Positions 28,454-36,807 of a stretch of 64,000 nucleotides of DNA are shown here, piece after piece. The notes under the pieces are model-generated. The model saw only the letters and a program-made list of their open reading frames with translations. It was not told where the DNA came from and did no database searches. The first letter of the stretch is position 1, and each line of letters begins with the position of its first letter. The translations under genes were made by a program, and so were the position numbers. The DNA is from Paraburkholderia domus (GTDB lineage: Bacteria; Pseudomonadota; Gammaproteobacteria; Burkholderiales; Burkholderiaceae): assembly GCF_905220705.1 (NCBI RefSeq), contig NZ_CAJNAT010000002.1:310001-374000 (forward strand), in the 5' to 3' direction.

Positions 28454-29614
28454 ATGTTTTTCGATGAGCTAAGCAATGACGAATGGGCGCTGCTGGCAGC
28501 GCTTGTCTCTGATGAGCCGGCCGTCCGTCTGAACCGACGCGGCCGGCCCCGCGCCGAACCGCGTATCGTGGCGAATGCCGTCCTGTGGATTCTGACAACG
28601 GGCGAACCCTGGTCGAAGCTGCCGGGCCGCTATCCGTCGGGGCCTACATGCCGGCGCCGTTTCGAAGAATGGCAATTGAACGGCACCCTCCTCGAGATGG
28701 TTCGGCTGTTGTCGCAGGCCACCGGGCGCACCTTCGCGTACGTCCCGCAACCGGCGCCGCCCGTCGCGGCCAAGCCGGCAGCTCCGGTCGCAGAAACGCC
28801 CAGCGTGCGCGACGAAGGTCTGCGTGGCGTGACGTGGAAGAGCCCCGAGTCCTGGCAGGCGCCCGGCATCTCGAACAGTCTTAGCCGATGGCGTTCGGCC
28901 GATCCGATCGCCGATATCACGCGCCAATTGTCCGGGCTGACGAACGTGCCGCCGGTGCCGGCTCCTGCTGCGTCCTCGTCACTCGCAGCACGGCCTGCCA
29001 TGCGCGCCGATCTGCGGAGCATGGACGAAGTGCGGGCCGTGGACGCGGCTATGCGCAGTCTGGATTCGGCCATCACGTCGGCACGTCACACGCAACAGCT
29101 TGAAGATCAGCGCAGCCCGCTGTCGATGAGCCTCGCGCCACGCGGCACGCAGGTCGCCGACCGGCGCGGCTATGTGATCTACGTGGCGGCGGAGCAGGTG
29201 CCCAGCGCCATGTATCGCGCGTGGGCGGAGATCATGAAGGACGGCAAACGCGTCGAGCGTTCCGGCCTCGTCGGCCCGCGCTTTGAGGAGGCCGACGCGG
29301 CGGAGCAATATGCGCTCGAATGGGCGCGGCAGTGGATTGACCGTGAATGCCGCACGCAGGCTGCAGCCGATGCCGCACCTGCAGTCAACGCCACCGCGGT
29401 GGCGCGTCCGTTGCCGGCCATGCGTCATGTGCCGGAGCCGGTTACGGTGAATCACGGCGGCCCTTTGCATGGTCCGCTCAATGGGTTCCGTGGACCGCTG
29501 CGCCGTTACCCCGGCGAACCGGCCGCATCTGCGAAACCAGCTGCATCCGCGACCGAAAGCAGTGCATCAGATCGTTTCCCGTCGTATCCAGAACTCATCT
29601 CCCATGCGGGATGA
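28454..29614 (+). CDS. Protein with a transposase-type N-terminal domain (DUF4096-like) and no DDE domain
   Basis: 386 residues from ATG 28454 (GGAGA 7 bases upstream); a longer frame from 28331 is possible. Residues 1-86 match the helix-turn-helix head of IS5-family transposases: DEWALLAALV, a basic RRGRPRAE, AVLWILTTGEPWSKLP and TCRRRFEEWQLNGTL. No DDE catalytic domain follows. A proline/alanine-rich middle leads to a compact block GYVIYVAAEQ...WARQWIDRE (about residues 239-297) and a low-complexity tail. It lies beside the exopolysaccharide locus, convergent with manC. It may be a domesticated DNA-binding protein; the function is inferred only. Confidence 0.7.
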   Translation: MFFDELSNDEWALLAALVSDEPAVRLNRRGRPRAEPRIVANAVLWILTTGEPWSKLPGRYPSGPTCRRRFEEWQLNGTLLEMVRLLSQATGRTFAYVPQPAPPVAAKPAAPVAETPSVRDEGLRGVTWKSPESWQAPGISNSLSRWRSADPIADITRQLSGLTNVPPVPAPAASSSLAARPAMRADLRSMDEVRAVDAAMRSLDSAITSARHTQQLEDQRSPLSMSLAPRGTQVADRRGYVIYVAAEQVPSAMYRAWAEIMKDGKRVERSGLVGPRFEEADAAEQYALEWARQWIDRECRTQAAADAAPAVNATAVARPLPAMRHVPEPVTVNHGGPLHGPLNGFRGPLRRYPGEPAASAKPAASATESSASDRFPSYPELISHAG

Positions 29615-29839
29615 GCGCGGCGGCCAGCACGGCTGTAAGCGCGGCAACTAACACGACAGTACCCCGCGGCCGGTAGGAGCAACCGCCGCAGGTTCCCGCT
29701 TCTTCCGTTGTGAATCATTGGTGTTGCCTGATTGACGCTGAATCGATGCTGCCTGGGCGCCGCTTTAACGTTGCCCGCCGGCCTCCTTCACCGGCGTTCC
29801 TCATTGGCATGCTTCAGCGATTTGCTTCAATGACACGCT

Positions 29840-31393
29840 TCATTGGCGTCCATACGTGTCGTCGAAGCGCACGATATCGTCCTCGCCGAGATACGAACCC
29901 GACTGCACCTCGATCATTTCGAGCGGCATCTTGCCCGGGTTCTCGAGACGATGGGTCACGCCCAGCGGAATATAAGCCGATTCGTTTTCGGAGACGATGA
30001 AGCGCTCTTCGCCTCGCGTGACGAGCGCGGTGCCGCGCACGACGATCCAGTGTTCCGCGCGGTGATGATGCATTTGCAGCGAGAGCCGCGCACCGGGCTT
30101 CACGACGATGCGTTTCACCTGGAAGCGCTCGCCGGTGTCGACGGAATCGTAGTTGCCCCACGGGCGATGCACCTTGCGATGGCTGGCCGCCTCCAGGCCG
30201 CCATCGTTACGAATCCGTCCGACAATCTTCTTGACGTCCTGCACACGCGATTTGTCCGCGACCAGAATCGCGTCGGCCGTTTCGACGACCACGAGATCCT
30301 GCGTGCCGACGCAGGCAATCAGGCGTCCTTCCGAATGCGCGAAAGTCGAAGTCGCCCCTTCGAACATCACGCGGCCGCGGCCCACGTTCTGATCGGCGTC
30401 CTTCTCCGAGATGTCCCAGATCGCGTCCCACGAGCCCACGTCCGACCAGCCCGCCTGCAGCGGCACCACCACGCCGGACGCGGCGGTCTGATCGTTGCCC
30501 AGTTGTTCCATCACCGCGTAATCGATCGAATTCGACGGCGAGGCGCTGAACGCGTCGCGTTGCAGACGGAAGAAATCGCCGTCTGCTTTGCCGCCTGCAA
30601 ACGCCGCTTCGCAGGCTTCGTAAATCGCCGGCTGGAAATGGTGGATCGCCTTCAGCCAGGTCGATGCGCGCATGATGAAAATGCCGCTGTTCCACCAGTA
30701 TTCCTGCGATTCGATATAACGCTGCGCCAACTCCAGATGCGGCTTTTCGACGAAGCGATCGAGTTTGTGCGCGCCGATCTTGCCAGCTGAATCGATGTCT
30801 GTTGCGCGAGCGTCGTTAGGCGTGCCAAGCGCCGCGCCGATACGGATGTAGCCGTAGCCCGTTTCCGCACGCGTCGGCACGATGCCCATCGTCACGATAT
30901 GGCCGGCGGCCGCATGCTGCACGCCGGCGGCCACCGCCGCGTGAAAGCCGTCGATGTCGGTCACGGCGTGATCGGCGGGCATCACGACCATGATGCCGTC
31001 TTCATCCTGCGCGGCGATCGAAAGGGCGGCCACCGTCAGCGCCGGCGCCGTGTCGCGCCCGGCCGGTTCGAGAATCAGCCGGGTCGGCTTGCCGCTCGTG
31101 CGCAATTGCTCGGCCGTGGTGAAGCGCTGTTCTTCATTGGCCACTACGACGAGTTGCTCGGCGAGCAGATGGCCGGCTTCGAGCCCGTCGAGCCGGCGGG
31201 TGGTCGATTGCAGCAGCGAATCGTCGCCGAGCAGGCCAATCAGTTGTTTCGGATGCTGCTCACGCGACATCGGCCACAACCGTGTGCCGGAGCCGCCCGC
31301 CAGAATCACGGGATGAACCTTGAGCTTGACGTTAAGGGGCATAGCTTGCGTGGACCGGGTGGCGGCGGGTGTGGCCGTAACCGAAGCTGTCAT
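29840..31393 (-). CDS. bceA: Mannose-1-phosphate guanylyltransferase / mannose-6-phosphate isomerase
   Basis: 517 residues. The N-terminal nucleotidyltransferase has LAGGSGTRLWPMSREQHPKQ and EKPHLELAQRYIES. The C-terminal cupin-type isomerase domain carries HRPWGNYDSVDTGERFQVKR and the metal-binding HHHRAEHW. It makes GDP-mannose in the cytosol, precursor for the mannose and rhamnose residues of the exopolysaccharide. ATG 31393 is chosen because GAGGAG lies 6 bases before it. It is divergent from bceB across a 640-base control region. Also called manC. Confidence 0.93.
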   Translation of the reverse strand: MTASVTATPAATRSTQAMPLNVKLKVHPVILAGGSGTRLWPMSREQHPKQLIGLLGDDSLLQSTTRRLDGLEAGHLLAEQLVVVANEEQRFTTAEQLRTSGKPTRLILEPAGRDTAPALTVAALSIAAQDEDGIMVVMPADHAVTDIDGFHAAVAAGVQHAAAGHIVTMGIVPTRAETGYGYIRIGAALGTPNDARATDIDSAGKIGAHKLDRFVEKPHLELAQRYIESQEYWWNSGIFIMRASTWLKAIHHFQPAIYEACEAAFAGGKADGDFFRLQRDAFSASPSNSIDYAVMEQLGNDQTAASGVVVPLQAGWSDVGSWDAIWDISEKDADQNVGRGRVMFEGATSTFAHSEGRLIACVGTQDLVVVETADAILVADKSRVQDVKKIVGRIRNDGGLEAASHRKVHRPWGNYDSVDTGERFQVKRIVVKPGARLSLQMHHHRAEHWIVVRGTALVTRGEERFIVSENESAYIPLGVTHRLENPGKMPLEMIEVQSGSYLGEDDIVRFDDTYGRQ

Positions 31394-32036
31394 GATGGAC
31401 TCCTCGAGGCAGGGTGAATGCGTCAAGTTTTATCACGAAGTAAAGAATCAATAAAAGCGCGTTAAATAGAAACTATATAAAACGCCAAATAAAATTATCT
31501 GTTTCGTGAAGGAAAAATGTCTGACTGGTTTTTAAAAAAGAAAAATTACCCGAAAAAAATCGCAGGCAATTTTTTTATCCGAAGGAATGACGCAGAATGG
31601 CGACGAAAGGCGAGACGTAAGCTTTGTAGGAAAACGGACAGATTGGTTCGGAACGGCTTCCAGAAAGCCCTGAAATGGTCATTTCAAACGCCAATCCGGT
31701 AACAATTGCCGCACAAAATTCGGAAAAAATATCGAAATTTTGACCGATACAATTTGAGATATTTTGCTATCTTGCGGTCCGAATTTTAATATCGCTTTAT
31801 CTATACCTGTACAAGGGTATTCACTCATTTCGACACCTGCTTTCCGAATTGTCCGTTCAGGATTTTTTTAGTCCGGAAAGCGGCAGGGAAATTAGCACCG
31901 CCTCAATCAGTTTCGCGTCGCGCGTTTATCTGGCCGGCGCGCATACCGGCGTTGTGCGCCCGGTGGACGGACTGGATGAGAGGCGAATTCAACCAACCAA
32001 TGGATGGCACTTGACTGACGAACTGAGGGGCAGCGC
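31394..32036. promoter_or_regulatory. AT-rich divergent control region of the exopolysaccharide locus
   Basis: About 640 bases without a gene, unusually AT-rich for this genome, between bceA (minus) and bceB (plus). It has an inverted repeat AAAATTCGG (31715-31723) and CCGAATTTT (31779-31787). A TTGACC at 31740-31745 could be a -35 element, but the matching -10 is not clear. No JUMPstart/ops motif GGCGGTAG was found. Confidence 0.55.
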
Positions 32037-33434
32037 ATGCTGAGCGTTCTATCGAGAATCATCGACATTGCCATGGTCGTGTTCGGCGCCGCCATCGCGA
32101 CGGCCGTGCACAGCGGGAAATTGGCGTGGCTGGACGACGTCCAAAGCGTGTCGCTCGCGTTCGACTGCCTGCTGGTGGTGGTGGTCTTTCCCGCGCTGGG
32201 CATCTATCAGTCGTGGCGCGGCAAGCCGCTCTACGACCTGCTGTGCCGCGTCGCGGGCGGTTGGGTGATGGTGGAAGTCACGGGTGTGCTGATCAGCTTC
32301 AGCCTGCACCGCTCGGACAGTCTGTCGCGGCTGTGGCTCGTGTATTGGGCGGTCGCCACGATCGTGCTGCTGATCGTCACCAAGATGATCATCTATTCGA
32401 TCCTGCGCGGACTGCGCCGCGAAGGCTTCAATCAGCGCGCGGTGGCGATCGTCGGCGGCGCACCGTATGGACGCTTCCTGATCGAACAGATGCGCAGCCG
32501 TCCGGAAACGGGCTTCAGCCCCGTCGTGGTGTTCGATGAGGAAGGCACGATCAACCCTTATGAAGACCCCGATGCGAGCGACTCGATCGAAGGCGTCCCG
32601 GTCGAGCGCGATTACGCGCAAATGCTTCAACTGGTGCGACAGCGCGCGATTCGCGAACTGTGGCTCGCGCTGCCGATCTCGAAGGAGAAGGTGATCCATC
32701 GCTTCGTGATGGACCTGAAGAACGACTTCGTGAACATCCGCTTCATTCCGGACGTGCGCAGCCTGACGCTCTTCAATCAGCCGATGGTCGATCTGCTCGG
32801 CGTGCCGGCGATCAACCTGGCCGCCTCGCCGATCACCGATCTGCGCGTGCTGCCCAAGCGCGTCTTCGACCGGCTGTTCGCGCTGGCGGCATTGACCGCG
32901 CTGGCACCGGTGATGCTGGCGATCGCGGTGATGGTGAAGGTGAGCTCGCCGGGGCCGGTGTTCTTCCGCCAGAAGAGGAAGGGCATCGACGGCAACCAGT
33001 TCGAGATCTACAAGTTTCGCTCGATGAAGATGCACAAGGAAGAGGCCGGCAAGATCACCCAGGCCACACGGCGCGATCCGCGCATCACCGCGGTCGGTGC
33101 GTTCCTGCGGCGCACCAGCCTCGACGAATTGCCGCAATTCATCAACGTGCTGCGCGGCGAGATGTCCGTGGTCGGCCCGCGCCCGCACGCGCTCGAACAC
33201 GACGACATCTACAAGGATCTGGTGAAGGGTTACATGCACCGTTACCGGATCAAGCCGGGCATCACCGGATGGGCGCAGATCAACGGCTATCGCGGCGAAA
33301 CCGATCGCATCGAAAAGATGATGGGCCGCGTCAAGCTCGATCTGTACTACATGCAGCACTGGACCTTCTGGCTCGACATCAAGATCGTCGTGCTGACGCT
33401 GTGGAAGGGCTTTGTGGGCAGCAACGCGTACTGA
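32037..33434 (+). CDS. bceB: Undecaprenyl-phosphate glucose phosphotransferase (priming enzyme)
   Basis: 465 residues of the polyprenyl-phosphate hexose-1-phosphate transferase family. Four N-terminal transmembrane helices and a Rossmann-like CoA-binding segment ([17 protein letters not shown]) lead to a fifth helix and the cytoplasmic catalytic domain with [20 protein letters not shown] and [17 protein letters not shown]. It transfers glucose-1-phosphate from UDP-glucose to undecaprenyl phosphate at the inner membrane, starting the repeat unit. GAGGGG precedes the ATG. Confidence 0.93.
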   Translation: MLSVLSRIIDIAMVVFGAAIATAVHSGKLAWLDDVQSVSLAFDCLLVVVVFPALGIYQSWRGKPLYDLLCRVAGGWVMVEVTGVLISFSLHRSDSLSRLWLVYWAVATIVLLIVTKMIIYSILRGLRREGFNQRAVAIVGGAPYGRFLIEQMRSRPETGFSPVVVFDEEGTINPYEDPDASDSIEGVPVERDYAQMLQLVRQRAIRELWLALPISKEKVIHRFVMDLKNDFVNIRFIPDVRSLTLFNQPMVDLLGVPAINLAASPITDLRVLPKRVFDRLFALAALTALAPVMLAIAVMVKVSSPGPVFFRQKRKGIDGNQFEIYKFRSMKMHKEEAGKITQATRRDPRITAVGAFLRRTSLDELPQFINVLRGEMSVVGPRPHALEHDDIYKDLVKGYMHRYRIKPGITGWAQINGYRGETDRIEKMMGRVKLDLYYMQHWTFWLDIKIVVLTLWKGFVGSNAY

Positions 33435-33523
33435 GGGGGCTCCGGCTGTCGCTCAGCGCCAGCCACGCAGCTCAACGCGTGACCTCATTTACTGATTCAA
33501 CTCCATTTTCCGAGGTGTAATAC

Positions 33524-34969
33524 ATGAACCTGACGATCATCGGTAGTGGCTACGTAGGCCTTGTGACGGGCGCTTGTCTGGCGGACATCGGCCATGACGT
33601 GTTCTGTCTCGACGTCGATCAGCGCAAGATCGACGTGCTCAACAACGGCGGCGTGCCGATCCATGAACCGGGTCTGCAGGAGATCATTGCGCGCAATCGC
33701 AAAGCCGGCCGCCTGAGGTTCTCGACCGACATCGAGGCTGCGGTCGCGCACGGCGACATCCAGTTCATCGCGGTGGGCACGCCCTCCGACGAAGACGGTT
33801 CTGCCGATCTGCAATACGTGCTCGCCGCCGCGCGCAACATCGGCCGCCACATGACGGCCTTCAAGGTGATCGTCGACAAATCGACGGTGCCGGTCGGCAC
33901 GGCGTCGCGCGTGCGCGACGTGATCGCCGAGGAACTGGCCGCGCGCAACGCCAGCCATATGTTCTCCGTGGTGTCGAATCCGGAGTTCCTGAAAGAAGGC
34001 GCAGCCGTGGAAGACTTCACGCGGCCCGACCGCATCGTGCTTGGCTGCGATGAAGACGTGCCCGGCGAAAAAGCCCGCGAACTGATGAAACGCCTCTATG
34101 CGCCGTTCAACCGCAATCGCGAACGCACGCTATACATGGATGTGCGCTCGGCCGAGTTCACCAAGTACGCGGCCAACGCGATGCTCGCTACGCGCATCTC
34201 GTACATGAACGAACTCGCGAATCTGGCCGACCGCGTCGGCGCGGATATCGAAGCGGTGCGCCGCGGCATCGGTTCCGATCCGCGTATCGGTTACGACTTC
34301 CTGTATGCCGGTTGCGGCTACGGCGGTTCGTGCTTCCCGAAAGACGTGCAGGCGCTGATTCGCACGGCAGCCGACCACAAGGCCAACCTGCGCATTCTCG
34401 AGGCGGTGGAAGCCGTCAACGACACGCAGAAAAAGATCCTCGCACACAAGATCGTCGATCGTCTGGGCGAAGACCTGTCGGACCGCACCTTCGGCGTGTG
34501 GGGCCTCGCCTTCAAGCCGAACACGGACGACATGCGCGAAGCGCCGAGCCGTCCGCTGATCGCCGAACTGCTGCGCCGCGGCGCGCGCGTGAAGGCTTAC
34601 GACCCGGTCGCGATCGACGAATCGAAACGCGTCTTCGCGCTCGACCTGAAGGACGTTCCGCAACAGCATGCGCGCCTGTCGTTCGTGAACGAGGAGATGG
34701 ATGCGGCCGAGGGCGCCGATGCGCTCGTGATTCTCACCGAGTGGAAGGTCTTCAAGAGCCCCGACTTTGGTTTGCTCAAGCAGAGTCTCGCCACGCCGCT
34801 GATTTTCGACGGCCGCAATCTGTATGAGCCGGACGCGCTGCTCGAACTCGGTATCGAGTATCACGCGATCGGCCGTCAGCACGCGCTGCGCAATGCGCCG
34901 GCTAAGGTCGGCGCGAATGGCCTGCTGGTAACGGCACACTCGGCCGACCCGGTCGAGGCCGGCCAGTAA
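33524..34969 (+). CDS. bceC: UDP-glucose 6-dehydrogenase
   Basis: 481 residues. The NAD motif is in [20 protein letters not shown] and the catalytic cysteine in [14 protein letters not shown], with [19 protein letters not shown] and [17 protein letters not shown] downstream. It oxidises UDP-glucose to UDP-glucuronate in two NAD-dependent steps. It supplies the glucuronic acid of cepacian-type polymer. RBS GAGGTG precedes ATG 33524. The phosphatase bceD follows after 28 bases. Confidence 0.94.
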   Translation: MNLTIIGSGYVGLVTGACLADIGHDVFCLDVDQRKIDVLNNGGVPIHEPGLQEIIARNRKAGRLRFSTDIEAAVAHGDIQFIAVGTPSDEDGSADLQYVLAAARNIGRHMTAFKVIVDKSTVPVGTASRVRDVIAEELAARNASHMFSVVSNPEFLKEGAAVEDFTRPDRIVLGCDEDVPGEKARELMKRLYAPFNRNRERTLYMDVRSAEFTKYAANAMLATRISYMNELANLADRVGADIEAVRRGIGSDPRIGYDFLYAGCGYGGSCFPKDVQALIRTAADHKANLRILEAVEAVNDTQKKILAHKIVDRLGEDLSDRTFGVWGLAFKPNTDDMREAPSRPLIAELLRRGARVKAYDPVAIDESKRVFALDLKDVPQQHARLSFVNEEMDAAEGADALVILTEWKVFKSPDFGLLKQSLATPLIFDGRNLYEPDALLELGIEYHAIGRQHALRNAPAKVGANGLLVTAHSADPVEAGQ

Positions 34970-34997
34970 GCCGCCACGCCTCGTTAAGGAGCCCGCT

Positions 34998-35453
34998 ATG
35001 TTCGCCAACGTTCTGATCGTCTGCCACGCCAACGTGTGCCGTTCGCCTGCCGCCGAGATGCTGTTCAAGTCCCGGCAGCGCGCGTCGTCGCGGTCGTCCT
35101 CAGCGCCGATCGCGTTTCATTCGGCGGGCCTCCGTGCCGTGAACGGCCACGGCATGGACCCGGTGATGCGTCGCCTGCTCGCCGAGCAGGGCGTCGCCTC
35201 CGGCATCCACTATTCGCGGCGCCTTGACCGCAAGCTCGTGCGGTCAGCCGACCTGGTGCTCGTCACCGAGCGCGCGCAGGTGAGCGCGGTCGAAGCGCTC
35301 GATCCGGCCTCGCGCGGCAAGGTCTATCCACTCGGCAAATGGGACGACGACTCCGATGTCGCCGATCCGCACGGCCACGTGGAAGCCGACTATAGGGAGA
35401 GTCTCGTGCTCATCGAACATCTGGTCATGGGATGGCTGAAAAAAATATGCTGA
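34998..35453 (+). CDS. bceD: Low-molecular-weight protein tyrosine phosphatase
   Basis: 151 residues. The P-loop CHANVCRS near residue 9 is the C-x5-R signature and the general acid lies in LGKWDDDSDVADPHG. It is expected to dephosphorylate the tyrosine autokinase BceF encoded two genes downstream, the Wzb/Wzc pair of capsule systems. It overlaps the 5' end of bceE by a few bases. Confidence 0.92.
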   Translation: MFANVLIVCHANVCRSPAAEMLFKSRQRASSRSSSAPIAFHSAGLRAVNGHGMDPVMRRLLAEQGVASGIHYSRRLDRKLVRSADLVLVTERAQVSAVEALDPASRGKVYPLGKWDDDSDVADPHGHVEADYRESLVLIEHLVMGWLKKIC

Positions 35454-36685
35454 TGAAAAAAATCGCTACACACACATTCGCGAACTTGAACTCGACGGGT
35501 TTTAAATCGAGATTCGCCGCCACGCTTTTGCTGACGTCCTTTCTGTCGGCCTGCGCTACCGCACCTGGCAATTACCTCGACACGTCCCGTCTGAAAGACG
35601 ACGGCAAGCAGCAGAGTCAGCAAGCTAACGAAACCTATCCGGTCCACCTGATCGACGGCGCGCTGGTCGCCGAGCAGGCACAGACGCAAGCCGCCGCCTC
35701 CGCGCAGCAGGTGCTGCCGGCCTCGCGCTACAGCGATCCGTCGCAGTACGTGTACCGGCTCTCGCCGCAGGACATTCTCGGCATCACCGTATGGGACCAC
35801 CCTGAATTGACCACGCCGCAGGGCAGCACGCTGTCGGCGGGTGGCAACACCACACAGTCGATCGGCGGCGCCCTGCAGCAGCCGTATACCGCTGCGCTGC
35901 CAGGCCAGGCCGATCCCTACGGCCAGACCATCGCCGCCGACGGCACGATCTTTTTCCCGTTCGTCGGCCGCATCGAGGCTGCGGGCAAGACCGTAGGCGA
36001 GTTGCGCGATCAGTTGAGCGCCGGCCTCGTGCGCTACATCCGCAATCCGCAGGTCGACGTGCGTGTGTTGTCGTATCGCGGTCAGAAAGTGCAGGTGACC
36101 GGCGACGTGAAGACGCCGGGCCCGCTCGCCATCAGCGACGTGCCACTCACGCTGGTCGACGCGATCACGCGCTCGGGCGGCACGAACACCGACGCCGATA
36201 TCCAGCGGGTGCGCCTAACGCGCAACAACAAGCTGTACGTGCTCGACGCCAATCGCATGCTCGACCAGGGCGACACCACGCAGAACGTCATGCTGCAAAA
36301 CGGCGACGTAATCAACGTGCCGGACCACAGCGACAGCCGCATCTTCGTGATGGGCGAAGTGAAGACGCCGATCCAGGTGCCGATGTTGAAGGGCCGTTTG
36401 ACGATCGCCGACGCGCTCACCCAGTCGGGCGGCATTCTCGACACGGACGCCAATCCGCGCCAGATCTTCGTGATGCGCGGCATGCGCGAGCATCCGACCA
36501 CGCCGGACGTGTACCGCCTCGACATGACGCAGCCCGACGCGATCATGCTGTCGTCCCAGTTCCAGTTGCAGCCGATGGATGTCGTGTATGTGGGCACCGC
36601 CGCTTCGACCACGTTCAACCGTGTGTTGCAGCAGGTCCTGCCGACCATACAGACGCTGTTCTACCTGAAGCAGTTGACGAAATAA
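35432..36685 (+). CDS. bceE: Outer membrane polysaccharide export lipoprotein (Wza type)
   Basis: 417 residues from ATG 35432, or less from ATG 35447 or 35453 (MKKIATH), the more typical start for a lipoprotein signal. The lipobox is LSACA. A poly_export domain (YRLSPQDILGITVWDHPELT) and SLBB-type repeats (VTGDVKTPGPLAISDVPLT, FVMGEVKTPIQVPMLKG) follow. It builds the outer membrane channel for the polymer. All candidate starts overlap the end of bceD or abut it, so translation is coupled. Confidence 0.93.
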   Translation: MAEKNMLMKKIATHTFANLNSTGFKSRFAATLLLTSFLSACATAPGNYLDTSRLKDDGKQQSQQANETYPVHLIDGALVAEQAQTQAAASAQQVLPASRYSDPSQYVYRLSPQDILGITVWDHPELTTPQGSTLSAGGNTTQSIGGALQQPYTAALPGQADPYGQTIAADGTIFFPFVGRIEAAGKTVGELRDQLSAGLVRYIRNPQVDVRVLSYRGQKVQVTGDVKTPGPLAISDVPLTLVDAITRSGGTNTDADIQRVRLTRNNKLYVLDANRMLDQGDTTQNVMLQNGDVINVPDHSDSRIFVMGEVKTPIQVPMLKGRLTIADALTQSGGILDTDANPRQIFVMRGMREHPTTPDVYRLDMTQPDAIMLSSQFQLQPMDVVYVGTAASTTFNRVLQQVLPTIQTLFYLKQLTK

Positions 36686-36734
36686 CCGTCTGAGCCGTCG
36701 ACAGGCCCGCGCCGCTTTCCCAGGGCGCGGGACC

Positions 36735-36794
36735 GAAGCAAACGCCAAGGCACATGCCGAAGCACACGCTGAAGCACACGCCGAAGCAACCGAA
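36735..36794. repeat. Five degenerate 12-bp tandem repeats before bceF
   Basis: Units of consensus GAAGCACACGCC run at 36735, 36747, 36759, 36771 and 36783. They lie between the bceE stop and the proposed GTG start of bceF at 36808. Confidence 0.75.
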
Positions 36795-36807
36795 ACGGGA
36801 TCGAATT

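Noticed and set aside
31394..32036. JUMPstart/ops element upstream of bceB
   Set aside because: The GGCGGTAG core was not found in either strand of the region.
32049..33359. 436-residue open frame opposite bceB
   Set aside because: Shadow of the priming phosphotransferase; histidine/arginine rich with no conserved motifs.
36754..36807. Upstream extension of bceF
   Set aside because: It would translate the 12-bp tandem repeat; GTG 36808 gives a length typical of the family.
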